A DNA stretch of 64,000 nucleotides from Mycobacterium sp. PSTR-4-N (GCF_022348085.1 NZ_JAKRFN010000007.1:165943-229942), one strand, 5' to 3'; counted from the stretch's first letter, positions 20,125 through 30,763 are shown. Notes: a model not told the origin generated them from the letters alone. Translations and numbers: made by a program.

Positions 20125-21120
20125 TCAGTCGTGCTCGTTGGCGGTGCTCGGCACGTCGGTCGGTGGTCGCCGCTGTTGGTGCAGTCCGCGCAGAAACGCG
20201 TTGTAGGCCGCCAGTTCCGCGTCGTCGCGTTCGACGTCGGCCTCTCTTTTCTTCGACTCCGACTCCTCATCACGGCGCCATCGGATGGCGAAGATCACTG
20301 TGGTCAGCAGCGCGACGGGCTCGCCGTAGGACCACGCCAAGGCGCCAGCAACCCCCTGGTCGGCGACGGGGTCGACGTTCCAGTCCGGCGGAGGTTGGGC
20401 GAAGGTCTCGGTGAGCGTCCGCGGTGCCATCATCAGGATGACGCCGATGAAGACGTGCAGCGGCATTTCGACGAAGATGTCGAAGAAGCGGCCCAGGTTG
20501 CTCTGCCGGACCGGCAAGGGACCGATCGACAGGATCGGCAGGATGAACAACATACCGCTGGTGAGGAAGAACACCTGCAGTGTGACGTGTCCGGCCACGC
20601 TGGACGCCGCCGCGTCGAAGAGGTCGGAAAGGTACAGGCCGTAGTAGCTCAACAGGAACACCGGAATGGTGAAGCCGGGGTGCAGCACGACCCTGCTCGC
20701 CCGGCAGCGCAGGCCGCCCAGCGCGGCGATCACGACGTAGCGTCCGAGTCCACGATGAGGCGTGGACCTGAGGAGCAGCCGGCCTGGCGCACCCAGCACG
20801 AGCAGCGGCGGAACGAGGATCGACAGCGTGAGGTGCTGGAACATGAAGGCACTGAACAGTCGGTAGCCGTAGCCGTCGATGGCCAGGCCCGTCACCGCCG
20901 CCAAGGCGATACAGCCGGCCAGGAAGCTCGCCGTGCGCGTCCACGCCCACTGGCGGCCCCGGGATCTGACGACTCGAACGGCAAGCAGGTACCACACCGC
21001 CAAAACAATTGCCATTACAGGCAGTATCGGAACCGGTGGCGGTAACCAACCGAGCATCGCCCAAAGCGACGGCGGTGAGGTGGGGAGCACCACCTGACCG
21101 ATCACGGGGCAGCCCACCAT
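20125..21120 (-). CDS. CtaG-type cytochrome c oxidase assembly factor
   Basis: 331 aa, about seven membrane helices, caa3_CtaG family. Conserved features include FQHLTLSILVPPLLVLGAP, the GMLFILPI helix and EMPLHVFIGV with a Met/His pair. The C-terminal 60 residues are charged and cytoplasmic. It is the second CtaG domain in the window, the first being fused to CopD at 1.4-3.3 kb. It is 70 bases downstream of the TlpA/ResA-like gene on the same strand, likely an operon. Expected role is CuB insertion into oxidase subunit I; which of the two CtaG copies serves the local CtaD is unknown. Confidence 0.88.
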   Translation of the reverse strand: MVGCPVIGQVVLPTSPPSLWAMLGWLPPPVPILPVMAIVLAVWYLLAVRVVRSRGRQWAWTRTASFLAGCIALAAVTGLAIDGYGYRLFSAFMFQHLTLSILVPPLLVLGAPGRLLLRSTPHRGLGRYVVIAALGGLRCRASRVVLHPGFTIPVFLLSYYGLYLSDLFDAAASSVAGHVTLQVFFLTSGMLFILPILSIGPLPVRQSNLGRFFDIFVEMPLHVFIGVILMMAPRTLTETFAQPPPDWNVDPVADQGVAGALAWSYGEPVALLTTVIFAIRWRRDEESESKKREADVERDDAELAAYNAFLRGLHQQRRPPTDVPSTANEHD

Positions 21121-21190
21121 CGAGTCGCGGCGTTGCGCCCGAGTGTCGGCCGCGCCCCGCGGCGACGTGCAGCCGGGGCGGGGTCGCCGT

Positions 21191-21913
21191 TCATCGCGGG
21201 GGCCCTGAGCCGGTTGTGGTCTCGGCAGCGAGGCGACGGACCACCGGTTCGAGATCCTCGGCGAGCAGCGCCCGCAGGAACACCGCGGCGACGCGATGCA
21301 ACCGGTCCAAAACGATGGTGGACGGGATGACGGTGGTGGGATATCTCGCGCCCAAGGCGATCATCGTGCGCATCGGTGGGTCGTAGATCGACGGGAAGGT
21401 GACCTTGCGATCGACGATGAAGTCAACCGCAGCTTGGCGGTTGTTGTCGCGGACGTCGATGCCCAGGAAGACGACTCCCTCGTCCCGGGTCGCGTCGTAC
21501 ACCCTTTGCAGTTCCGGCATCTCGGTGCGACAGGGACCGCACCACTGACCCCACACGTTGATCACCACCACCTGCTCGGCGAAGTCATCGAGTGACAACG
21601 TGCGGTCGGGGTACATCAGGTCGGGTCCGCGTATCAGCCCCGGGCGACCACGACTCTGCGGCGGGTCGTAGAAAATGTCGACCTGCCCGCCCGGCGACAC
21701 GAACTCGAACGTGCCACCCTGCGCGACGGCGTCGTCTCCGCTGGAGCATCCGGACACTGCGGCGCCGAGCAGTACCGCGCTCAAACCCGCGGCGATGCCA
21801 CGCCGTACCACCAGTGACCAATGTGTCGGGGGTCGCCTCCGTCGCCGACGCTCAACGCCCACGTCCAGCCTTGACGGCGACGTTCGGGGTCCATCGGTGA
21901 ATCGACGAGTCAT
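21191..21913 (-). CDS. TlpA/ResA-like thioredoxin lipoprotein
   Basis: 240 aa. The ATG directly follows an in-frame TGA, so the start is fixed as the most upstream ATG. An Arg-rich N-terminus and hydrophobic stretch end in the lipobox AAVSGC (Cys56), then a thioredoxin fold with WCGPC (Cys125, Cys128) and a cis-Pro (VIPSTIV). ResA/TlpA proteins reduce apocytochrome c or Cu-site cysteines and are recharged by CcdA, which is encoded at 3.4-4.2 kb. It heads an operon with ctaG. An operator at 22097-22115 is about 185 bases upstream, leaving a long leader. Confidence 0.92.
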   Translation of the reverse strand: MTRRFTDGPRTSPSRLDVGVERRRRRRPPTHWSLVVRRGIAAGLSAVLLGAAVSGCSSGDDAVAQGGTFEFVSPGGQVDIFYDPPQSRGRPGLIRGPDLMYPDRTLSLDDFAEQVVVINVWGQWCGPCRTEMPELQRVYDATRDEGVVFLGIDVRDNNRQAAVDFIVDRKVTFPSIYDPPMRTMIALGARYPTTVIPSTIVLDRLHRVAAVFLRALLAEDLEPVVRRLAAETTTGSGPPR

Positions 21914-22588
21914 TCAAGTGCCACTCACGCTGGGTTGCTCCGATACGGGCCCGCCGACTCGAAGCCGCGCGACGTGGTACGTGACCGGTGCATCGACACG
22001 ACGACCTCCGTACTGGACGTTGGGCGCAGGCACCGCGGCCGCTCGGGCGAGCACCGGCGGCGCCCCTGCCGCCAGGGCCGGTCAGCCCGGCACCTTCTAC
22101 GTAGAGACTACGTAAATGGTAGCGCAATGGCTCCACGGCGAATGACGGGACGACATTGATGAGGCGTATCGACCACGCGGGCGATCTATCGGCGCAGGAG
22201 CGTCTGGTGGCCGACGCCAACGCTGTTGGCAATCGTCGGCGGAGCCGCAATCATCAGAGCGTGCAGCGGTCTACCAACGCCGCGGCAGGCGCAGCGATCC
22301 GAAGGGTCGTCGATAAGGGCACCCCTTGCGATCTGCTCGTTCCGGACCTGCAGACGTCGGTCACCGAGGGCGACGTCGGGGATCGGTGGAGTCGCCGGTT
22401 ACGGTCAGCGCTGCTGCCGGCGTGCTGGGCGTGACGGGGTGGTCTCGACCGCCGACGACACCACCGAGACGATGACCGTGGGCAACGGGCGTCAAGACGA
22501 TGCCATCTCCACGGGCTAGGACAGACGCCGACCGAGAGGGGCACCTATTTGTTTTGTCCGACGGCTGATCATCCACTCGCCGTTCAGG
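21914..22588. other. Intergenic stretch with one operator and no convincing gene
   Basis: About 675 bases. The operator-like dyad at 22097-22115 is the only clear signal. Frames such as 22156-22434 on the plus strand lack ribosome-binding sites and read as low-complexity Arg/Ala sequence. The region could hold a remnant gene. Confidence 0.45.
22097..22115. promoter_or_regulatory. BlaI-type operator upstream of the TlpA-ctaG operon
   Basis: CTACGTA-GAGAC-TACGTAA, preceded by the 10-bp palindrome TCTACGTAGA (22096-22105). The spacing matches the consensus exactly. The nearest genes are the minus-strand TlpA-like gene and ctaG. Confidence 0.7.
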
Positions 22589-23571
<983 letters not shown>

Positions 23572-23590
23572 CTACTGAGTCGCTACCTAC
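23572..23590. promoter_or_regulatory. BlaI-type operator upstream of ctaE
   Basis: CTACTGA-GTCGC-TACCTAC, a weaker match with intact CTACT and TAC arms at the right spacing, about 35 bases before the ctaE start and followed by more CTAC half-sites. Confidence 0.55.
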
Positions 23591-23779
23591 TATTGCACAC
23601 AGTAAATGTGCGATAGTTGCATCGTTGGATGCGTGGTGCGATTCGACCGGAACATTCAGCGGGAGTTCGCTTTTGAGCCGCGCCCGGCGCGACGGAGCAT
23701 GCGCAATGGGCGCGTACGGCCGATGAGCATCGCTGTGGGCGTGGACATTGAACGCGGTTACTCGTAATCTTTCCGTGAC

Positions 23780-23791
23780 CTACGTAGCTAG
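23780..23791. promoter_or_regulatory. Partial BlaI-type operator upstream of the NlpC/P60 gene
   Basis: CTACGTAGCTAG contains the 8-bp palindrome CTACGTAG. Only one full arm of the 19-bp consensus is visible. It is about 45 bases before the chosen start of the NlpC/P60 gene. Confidence 0.5.
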
Positions 23792-23831
23792 ACCATAGAT
23801 GTCCCTGCGGTGTAAGGACTGTGTTTTGAGA

Positions 23832-24929
23832 ATGAACCGCCCTGCCGCGGTATGCCGCTCGGCGGGTGCTCTCGTCGTGGCGATCGTGCTGGCACTGACT
23901 CTCGGCGACTCTGCCGGCACTGGGTGGGCCGACCCGGCTGCCGACGCCCTGGCTCGATTGACGGAGTTCTCTCGAGAAGCCGAGCGGACCACGGAAGCGG
24001 TGTATGCGGCCGAACTGGAACTCGCGGGGAAACTCGGGGCGCAGCGCAGGGCTGAGGATCGTCAACGCACCGAACTCGAGGCGATGACCGCGGCGCGAGC
24101 CGACCTCGGTGAGTATCAGGCCGCCGTGAATCAGGTGGCGGCCGCGTCGTACATGGGTGGTTCGACCAGCACGATCAGCGCGGCGCTGACCGCGGAGTCT
24201 CCCCAACGCCTGCTCGACGAACTCTCCTCGAGCAGGGTGATGGCCACTCAGATGTCGGACCGCATCAGCGCCTTTCGCGCCGCATCAACCCGTGCCGACG
24301 AAGCCGCGCTCGCGGCGCAGTCATCAGCGCTGGCGGCTCGTACTGCCGCGGAGCAGGCGTCGGCCGTCCGCGCGGACCTGCAATCGAAGCAGAGCCGGCT
24401 GCGAACACAGATCGCCGAAGTAGAGGCGCTATACCGCGCACTGACCCCCGATCAACGTGCAGCGCTCGCCGGCCCTGGGCCGATGCCGCCCGCGCCGCCG
24501 GTGCCGGTGCCGGTGCCGGCCAATCCGGCCATCATGGCGATGCCCGAGGCGATACCGCCGGTGGGTCCGGGTCCGTCCAGCTCACCCGAGGGGACCGGGG
24601 TCGCGCAGGCGGCGTTGACCCGTGTGGGTGCGCCCTATTCGTGGGGTGCAACAGGACCAGATGCCTTCGACTGCTCGGGGCTCATCAAGTGGGCGTTTCT
24701 GCAGAACGGTAAGTCGCTCCCGCGGTCGAGTCAGGCGCTCGCGGCGGGCGGACAACCCGTGGCGACGACCGACGTACAGCCCGGCGACATAGTCACCTTC
24801 TACTCGGACGCCTCACACGCGGGCATCTACATCGGCGATGGGAACATGGTGCACGCCTCGACGTACGGCACTCCGGTGAAGGTGGCGCCGATCTCGTCGG
24901 CGCCGATCTACAACGTGCGCCGCTACTAG
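23832..24929 (+). CDS. Secreted NlpC/P60 peptidoglycan endopeptidase (RipA-like)
   Basis: 365 aa from the ATG at 23832, which yields a clean signal peptide ending near TGWADPA; an in-frame ATG at 23799 overlaps the promoter region. Residues about 40-205 are a long Ala/Glu/Arg-rich coiled coil as in RipA. A Pro-rich linker includes a short tandem PVPVP repeat. The C-terminal NlpC/P60 domain has the catalytic Cys in DAFDCSGL, His in SHAGIYIG and the third polar residue in MVHAST. It cuts D-iGlu-mDAP bonds in stem peptides. The partial operator upstream suggests that it belongs to the regional regulon. Confidence 0.9.
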   Translation: MNRPAAVCRSAGALVVAIVLALTLGDSAGTGWADPAADALARLTEFSREAERTTEAVYAAELELAGKLGAQRRAEDRQRTELEAMTAARADLGEYQAAVNQVAAASYMGGSTSTISAALTAESPQRLLDELSSSRVMATQMSDRISAFRAASTRADEAALAAQSSALAARTAAEQASAVRADLQSKQSRLRTQIAEVEALYRALTPDQRAALAGPGPMPPAPPVPVPVPANPAIMAMPEAIPPVGPGPSSSPEGTGVAQAALTRVGAPYSWGATGPDAFDCSGLIKWAFLQNGKSLPRSSQALAAGGQPVATTDVQPGDIVTFYSDASHAGIYIGDGNMVHASTYGTPVKVAPISSAPIYNVRRY

Positions 24930-25185
24930 CCAGCTACCGCAGCGTTGCCTGCTCCCGCGGTTCCCAGGAATGTTCCAGTCGCCGAGCCCGTCGGTACCGA
25001 ACACGGTGGGTCCCGCCGTGTTTACGACTTGACGACATCGCGGCGTTTGGTGGTGTCGTAGCACTTGTTATTCAAGGGTGCTGGCGTGAGGCATGCGTGA
25101 CTGACGTTGGCGTTGCCAGACGGGAACATACACTCATGTGCGCGGACCGCGTGTTGGCACGACGGACGCAAGCTCAAGGAGGATC

Positions 25186-25827
25186 GTGAACCTGGCCACG
25201 CGCGCCGTCATGACCACACTGGTGGCGCTGGCCTTCTGGCTGTCCGGAGTCGGAGTTGCTGCCGCGCACACCTCACTCGTTGGTTCTGACCCGGCCAAGG
25301 ACGCGAGCGTAGCGTCCCCATTGACCGCCGTCGTGCTGACCTTCTCCGAGGAAATCAATCCAGCGTTCGCTGACGTCGCCGTCACCAGCGCCGATGGTCG
25401 CAACTGGGTGTCGGGCTCGGCAAACGTCGAAGGGCCGCGCCTCACGGTCGCCGTCGGGCCCGACCGACTCACAAACGGCCTGTTCACCGTCAGCTACCGC
25501 GTGGTCTCAGCAGATGGCCACCCCGTCTCCGGCTCGTACACCTTCACCATCGCCGGCGTCCCAGAACAACCGTCACCCACAACCACGCCAGCCCGTGCAG
25601 CACCCAGCACCGCTGAGCCGTCTCCTCCGGCGCCCGCGGCGACCGCAGGTTCGGACACCAAGGCGTCTGTACTCACAGCAGCCGGCGCCGGTCTGGCGCT
25701 TGGCGGTGTGATCGCGTTCTGGCAAAATAGGCGACACCGCCGGAAGAACGCAGCAGAACACCCCAGATCTGAACCCGGGCGCTCTGGAGTGCAAAACACA
25801 TCACCTCCTTTCGAACGAAGAGATTGA
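25186..25827 (+). CDS. copC: CopC/YobA-type copper-binding protein with C-terminal anchor
   Basis: 213 aa from the GTG at 25186, which has an AAGGAGG ribosome-binding site; the frame is open upstream but less convincing. The signal peptide ends at AAAHTSLVGSDP, leaving the copper-ligand His at the mature N-terminus as in CopC. The beta-sandwich includes LTFSEEINPAF and DGHPVSGSYTF with the second His ligand. A Pro/Ala/Thr linker leads to a membrane helix (about 165-182) and basic tail. CopC binds Cu(II) outside the membrane and works with CopD; a CopD domain is encoded at 1.4-3.3 kb. No regional operator was seen close upstream. Confidence 0.9.
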   Translation: MNLATRAVMTTLVALAFWLSGVGVAAAHTSLVGSDPAKDASVASPLTAVVLTFSEEINPAFADVAVTSADGRNWVSGSANVEGPRLTVAVGPDRLTNGLFTVSYRVVSADGHPVSGSYTFTIAGVPEQPSPTTTPARAAPSTAEPSPPAPAATAGSDTKASVLTAAGAGLALGGVIAFWQNRRHRRKNAAEHPRSEPGRSGVQNTSPPFERRD

Positions 25828-26203
25828 CCTCAAGCTCAATCATCACCCCCTCGCGCGTGTCATCGTCGCGGACAGCAGCGATCGCCTGACCGCACGGGCG
25901 AAGGTTCGACTGGGGTCGAGGTTTCCGATACCCCGAGCGATTATTTGATCGTCCTGGCCTGCACGCTGGCGATGATCGCCGGAATTACCTGGGGCGGTGG
26001 CCGCCTAACAACAGCGAGCCCAGGAGGAGCCCACGGGCCTATGAACCGTCGGCACAGGCCTGACGCCGCGCCAGTGATGTCCTGATACGGGAATCCGCAA
26101 TCAAGAAGTGAGGCGCCCCAAGCGATCCGGGCGCTGACGGCTGCCCTTCCTCGACGGGTTGTGCGAGAAGCAGGTGTGGACCCGGCAGGCTACCGTGGCT
26201 TCA
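25828..26203. other. Intergenic stretch with a possible membrane-protein remnant
   Basis: A plus-strand frame is open from the copC stop to 26085 but has no good start. Its part from about 25940 encodes DYLIVLACTLAMIAGITWG, a membrane-helix-like segment. It may be a decayed gene; no ribosome-binding site is visible. Confidence 0.3.
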
Positions 26204-26998
26204 GTGAACGCCCCCGATGCCCTAACGGACGACCAGCGGCGACCGCTGCGGATCGAGATCGTCGTTGTGTTGATGGTGACGTTCGCTCTGAGCGCCTATA
26301 CCGCGATCCTGGATCTGATCGAGGCGGTGCTGCTCGGCCTGGCGGGGCAGACCGTAGCGCTCAACCCGCGCCGCTCCTCGTTCGACCTCATCGATCTCGG
26401 CCTTAATCTGGCGACCGTGTTCCAACTGGTCGCTTGGGGCTTTCTCGCCGTATACCTATTGTGGCGCAGCGGTTTTGGCCCGGCAGCAATCGGGTTGGGC
26501 CGACCGCGGTACCGGCTCGACCTGCTCGGTGGCATCGGGCTCGCCGCCCTTATCGGGCTGCCCGGCCTGGCGCTGTATGTTACCGCCCGCGCATTGGGTC
26601 TCAGCGCATCGGTAGTGCCCTCGGAACTGAACGACACGTGGTGGCGCATCCCCGTCCTCATTTTGGTGTCGTTCGCCAACGCCTGGGCCGAAGAGATCAT
26701 CGTGGTGGGCTTTCTGCTCACCCGGCTGCACCAACTGCGGGTCCGCCCGTCCACCGCGCTGGTGCTGTCAAGCCTTTTACGCGGCACATACCACCTGTAT
26801 CAAGGCTTCAGCGCCGGGCTGGGCAACGTCGTGATGGGTCTGGTGTTCGGCTACGCGTGGCGGCGCACCGGTCGGCTGTGGCCACTCATCATCGCCCACG
26901 GGGTGATCAACACGGTGGCCTACGTCGGCTATGCCCTGGTCGCGGATCGACTCAACTGGCTGTCTAAGTTCACCTGCAACACCCTCCTGGGCCTCTAG
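26204..26998 (+). CDS. CPBP-family intramembrane glutamic endopeptidase
   Basis: 264 aa from a GTG at 26204; the frame is open back to a TTG at 26159. It has about eight membrane helices. CPBP (Abi, Rce1-like) motifs are present: the Glu pair in NAWAEEIIVVGFLL, an Arg-x-Tyr-His segment (LLRGTYHLYQG) and the final His-Asn motif (IAHGVINTVAY). Prokaryotic members include bacteriocin-immunity proteins and membrane proteases of unknown substrate. It is a single gene between copC and the lytic transglycosylase. The protease fold is confident, the substrate unknown. Confidence 0.85.
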   Translation: MNAPDALTDDQRRPLRIEIVVVLMVTFALSAYTAILDLIEAVLLGLAGQTVALNPRRSSFDLIDLGLNLATVFQLVAWGFLAVYLLWRSGFGPAAIGLGRPRYRLDLLGGIGLAALIGLPGLALYVTARALGLSASVVPSELNDTWWRIPVLILVSFANAWAEEIIVVGFLLTRLHQLRVRPSTALVLSSLLRGTYHLYQGFSAGLGNVVMGLVFGYAWRRTGRLWPLIIAHGVINTVAYVGYALVADRLNWLSKFTCNTLLGL

Positions 26999-27568
26999 CC
27001 CAGACCGACCACCGGCAGCGTGGGCCTCGAGCCCCCGGCCCAGGGCAGGCAATCACAAACGCCATAGTGAAAACCCCACGGCACCATCACCGCCGGAAGT
27101 GATGGAGCGCACCGGCGATGCCTCCACCGTCACGCTGCCGCAACCTAGACGGGCCGAGGTGACCATCGATACCGATCCGAGCCGCCGACTCATTGCCTAC
27201 GTAACCGTTGTGGCTCAACAACATTGGCGTCCTGATGCGGACACCAGCTCGGAAGGCCGCGTCGGCTCAGAGGCCTGCAGGAAGGCCTGGCATGGTCGTG
27301 ATCTCCCGCTGCTGGGTCGCCCGGGTGATCGGGCCAGCGCGACCGCTGCTGCTCATGACGTCGAATCGCGCGGTCAGGCGACACTAGCCATCGCACCGTC
27401 GAGCCGCGGGCTCTAGCACGCGAAGGATCCGGCATACCCACTTGAGGTCGAGCGGTCGATGGGCTCTGACACCGCTCTGACGTCTGCGCCAACGTCGCGC
27501 CAAGTTGAACCCAAGGCTTCAAGCCCTGTGGCACAATGACTTCGACCAGAATGGCTTGAGGGAGTCCA
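26999..27568. other. Intergenic stretch, no gene recognised
   Basis: 570 bases with only short frames. A lone CTACGTA occurs at 27198, but its flanks do not make the dyad. A GAGGGAG ribosome-binding site at the right end belongs to the following gene. Confidence 0.45.
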
Positions 27569-28297
27569 GTGTCGTTGGTGCGTGTGCGGGCTGTCGCCGT
27601 TGTGGGCGCGACCGCGGTGCTGATGACGTCCAGCTGTTCGTGCCAGACCGACACCTCCGTTCCCGAAGGCGTTCCGCCGCCCGCGGGAGCCCCGGTGCCC
27701 TACATTGACTATCCTGCCCGCGGCCGACCCGCCGACCAGTTGCGCGTCTGGGCTGCACAACGGGCTCCGGCGCTGGACATACCGGCCACCGCGCTGGAGG
27801 CATATGCCTATGCGGCCAGAGTCGCCCACGTCGAGAACCCCGACTGCCAGCTGGCCTGGACGACGCTGGCGGGAATCGGCATGGTCGAGAGCCGCAACGG
27901 CACCTTTCGCGGCGCCACCATCGCCCCGAACGGGGATGTCACTCCGCCGATTCGTGGTGTGCGTCTTGATGGCTCGAACGGCAATATGCGCATCACCGAC
28001 AGCGGCGGCGGCTCGCCCGACGGTGAGCCCGGATTCGCCCAGGCAATGGGTCCGATGCAATTCATCCCGGAGACCTGGCGGCTCTATGGGGTTGACGCCA
28101 ACAATGACGGCATCGTCAGTCCCGACAACGTCGACGACGCTGCGCTGTCGGCTGCCGGCTACCTATGCAACCGCGGCGGCGACCTGGCGACCCCAAAGGG
28201 GTGGATGACAGCGCTGTGGGCTTACAACCAGTCCGATCCGTACGCCCGCAGCGTGCGCGACTGGGCTACCGCCTATGCCGCCGGCGACTCTCAATAG
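27569..28297 (+). CDS. Lytic murein transglycosylase (MltB-type) lipoprotein
   Basis: 242 aa from a GTG 5 bases after GAGGGAG. The signal peptide ends in a Cys-rich lipobox (TSSCSC, Cys23 or Cys25). The lysozyme-like domain has the catalytic Glu in LAGIGMVESRNG, then GPMQFIPETWRLYG and ALWAYNQSDPYA, the standard MltB/SLT_2 motifs. It cleaves the glycan strand of peptidoglycan. It is another wall enzyme in this region, though no operator lies immediately before it. Confidence 0.9.
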   Translation: MSLVRVRAVAVVGATAVLMTSSCSCQTDTSVPEGVPPPAGAPVPYIDYPARGRPADQLRVWAAQRAPALDIPATALEAYAYAARVAHVENPDCQLAWTTLAGIGMVESRNGTFRGATIAPNGDVTPPIRGVRLDGSNGNMRITDSGGGSPDGEPGFAQAMGPMQFIPETWRLYGVDANNDGIVSPDNVDDAALSAAGYLCNRGGDLATPKGWMTALWAYNQSDPYARSVRDWATAYAAGDSQ

Positions 28298-28556
28298 CAG
28301 CCCGAGGTCGCCGGATCCACGGGCGCGCGCATTCTGGACGCAGATGTGTAGCGACAACGGGTCGCGCATAGGATCGAACTGCCATCTGATGAGCTTCGTA
28401 AGGTCCAGCCGATGGACTCGACCGCCAGTCTGATCCACTCTGCTGATGTTTCCTTGTTATGCCGAAACCGAAAGGGACTAACGAGATGGAGAAGCAAATC
28501 ATCTGGCGCGGGCGCAATGGTACTTCCAAGATCCGGCCGTCCTGCAGTTCAAGTAT

Positions 28557-29264
28557 GTGCGCGCCTTTGCGTCGGCCGTCGACGCATCCTTCCCGACCGA
28601 AGAGACACTGGAGGCCTACCACCTTGGTGGAGGCGGCCTCACCTTCCCGCGATACCTCGCTGCTACTCGGCCAGGAACCCATAACGTGGTGTCCGAAATC
28701 GACGGCGGCGTGGTGCGCATAGACCGAGACCAACTCGGATCAGCTTCCGAGGCCGGGCTTGAGGTGCGCGTCGAGGACGGCAGACTGGGCCTTGCGCGGC
28801 TCGATGACGACAGCCGTGATCTGATCGTCGGCGACGCCTTCGGCGGCGTGAGCGTGCCTTGGCACCTGACGACTGTGGAAGCGCTGACAGACATACGTCG
28901 AGTCCTCAAAGAGGACGGTGTGTACATTGCGAATCTCATCGATTACGGAGAGCTGGCGTTTGCACGTGCCGAAGTCGCAACACTCACAGAGGTTTTCAAG
29001 TACGTCATAGTCACCGCCGAGGCCGGCGACGTCGGCGTCGATTCCGCGACGACACCCGATGGCGGCAACCTGGTCGTGCTCGCCTCCGATCGACCGGTTG
29101 ACCATGACGCCCTTCAGAGGGTTCTGAATACTCGCAACACCGGGTGGACGACCGCTACCGGCAACGACCTCAGATTGTGGATCCGCGACGCCCAAGTGCT
29201 GACCGACGACTACGCTCCCGTTGATCAACTTCTCGATCCCTACCGTCAACAGAGCGGGGAGTAA
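28557..29264 (+). pseudogene. Spermidine-synthase-like protein, N-terminus missing
   Basis: 235 aa from a GTG. The Rossmann methyltransferase-like core of the spermidine synthase superfamily is clear: YHLGGGGLTFPRYLA, an acidic loop (VSEIDGGVV) and LIVGDAFGGVSVPWHLTT. The same frame continues upstream to 28482 with family-like residues (QFKYVRAF) but hits a stop at 28479 and has no start. Complete members have a further N-terminal beta-domain, so this copy is probably 5'-truncated. It would lack the full substrate pocket and is likely non-functional, though a start at the GTG cannot be excluded. Confidence 0.7.
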
Positions 29265-29460
29265 ATTGTCGAGGTCGGCCTTCATCGCCGACCCGTCGCC
29301 AGCTTTGCAGCGTTCCCGGTCAGACTCCTTCGCGTGTAAGGCCAGCAGGCAGCGAATTTGTCATCTGCCCGAAACCCGCTCTCTGATGCTCAGGTCCGAG
29401 TCGCACCCGGTGAGAACCAGCGGGATCGCGTCGCATGTCGCGTGACTTATCGAATACTGA

Positions 29461-30732
29461 TCAGGGGCGCAACGCGCTGCCACCCATCCATCCGTCCCAA
29501 GGCACAGACCAATCTCCGTTCTGCCACTGTTCCAGCGGTGCGCCGCCGGTATTTCGGATCTCGACAACATCGCCTGGATTGGCAAAGTTGTAGTACCACT
29601 CGGCGTTCTCTGCGCTCAGATTCAAACAGCCTGCCGAAACGTTGGTGTTTCCCTGCGCCCACACGGTCGCTTCGCGCTCATGGAGGTAGATGCCGTCGGG
29701 ACTGATCCGCACCGCGTGCGGGACGCTGATCTTGTACCCCGATGCCGAATCGACGGGCAATCCGTAGGTTGACGAGTCCATCAAGACGGGATTCTGTTTC
29801 TCCATCACCGTATAAACGCCAGGTTGCGTCCAGAACGCGATTGTCTTGCCCCCGACAGTCTGCGTCCCTCCCCGGCCCATCGATGTCGGCATCGTACGGA
29901 TCAAATTGCCGTTCTCGTAAACACTGACCTGTTTGGTCGTGTCATCGGCGATCGCGACACGAGACGGCCCAATCCGGAAGCTGACCTGCCTGTCCTGTTC
30001 TCCGAATAGTCCACTACCCAGATCAGTACCGTAGAGATCGGCTTTGACCGTGACCTCAGTGCCGGAAGGATAATACTCACGGGGCCGCCAGTGCGCCTTG
30101 CGATCGTTGATCCACATCCAGGAGCCCGCCAACTGCGGCGTCGTTATGACCTGGAGGCGAGATTCGGCCGCAGCCCGGTCAGGGATATCCGCGTCGAAGG
30201 TTGCCACGATCACGGTTCCGACACCGTACACACCACCCTCCGACAGCGACGCTCCGTTGGTCATGCCCAGCCGAACTCCGACCTGGGATTGCGGTGCGAC
30301 AGTAGAGAACTCCGAAACCGTCGTGACGGTGCTGGCGTCAGCGCCCCGGCCGGTCGCGCTGAGCGTATAGGACCGTCCGTATCCGAGTGGCTCGGCGGGC
30401 TCCCAGGCACGTCCGCCCTCCACCAAGCGACCCGCGACGACCCGGCCCTGTTCGTTCTGCATCCGCACATCAGTCAGGGTGCCAACTGTCGCGGTCACCT
30501 TCACTGCGCCGACGGGGACCACATCGCTGGCGCCTGTGCGGGGAAGAATCTCGATTACGGGAGGCTCGGGCGCGGCCTGCGGCGTCTGCTCAACCTCCAG
30601 GGCACCGGGCGCAACCACCGTATTCGTCAACCGAGACTTGAGAGCACTTGTCTGCGATGCCGTCACGAGCACCGCGACAGCCGAGATCACACTCAGCGCA
30701 ACTACCTTTCGGCGTCCAGCCAACACTTTCAT
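29461..30732 (-). CDS. L,D-transpeptidase with two Ig-like domains and SAGC active-site variant
   Basis: 423 aa from the ATG at 30732; the upstream ATG at 30777 starts inside an operator and is rejected. A membrane anchor or signal segment (about 10-30) is followed by two Ig-like domains (about 55-265) and a YkuD domain. The catalytic region has HEREATVWAQGNTN, then SAGCLNLS: the usual SHGC His is replaced by Ala while the Cys and the upstream His remain. The C-terminal tail is Trp-rich (WSVPWDGW). It resembles the longer mycobacterial L,D-transpeptidases. Activity may be altered. An operator lies 32 bases upstream. Confidence 0.9.
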   Translation of the reverse strand: MKVLAGRRKVVALSVISAVAVLVTASQTSALKSRLTNTVVAPGALEVEQTPQAAPEPPVIEILPRTGASDVVPVGAVKVTATVGTLTDVRMQNEQGRVVAGRLVEGGRAWEPAEPLGYGRSYTLSATGRGADASTVTTVSEFSTVAPQSQVGVRLGMTNGASLSEGGVYGVGTVIVATFDADIPDRAAAESRLQVITTPQLAGSWMWINDRKAHWRPREYYPSGTEVTVKADLYGTDLGSGLFGEQDRQVSFRIGPSRVAIADDTTKQVSVYENGNLIRTMPTSMGRGGTQTVGGKTIAFWTQPGVYTVMEKQNPVLMDSSTYGLPVDSASGYKISVPHAVRISPDGIYLHEREATVWAQGNTNVSAGCLNLSAENAEWYYNFANPGDVVEIRNTGGAPLEQWQNGDWSVPWDGWMGGSALRP

Positions 30733-30763
30733 CACAACTATCCGTCGGGTCGCACTCCTGCTA

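Noticed and set aside
22156..22434. 92-aa plus-strand frame near the 22.1 kb operator
   Set aside because: No ribosome-binding site and low-complexity Arg/Ala composition; the operator better fits the tlpA-ctaG operon.
24490..24520. Tandem CCGGTG repeat in the NlpC/P60 gene
   Set aside because: It encodes the Pro-Val linker of the protein and has no separate role.
27198..27204. Lone CTACGTA in the 27 kb intergenic region
   Set aside because: The second arm of the dyad is missing and the nearest start is 370 bases away.
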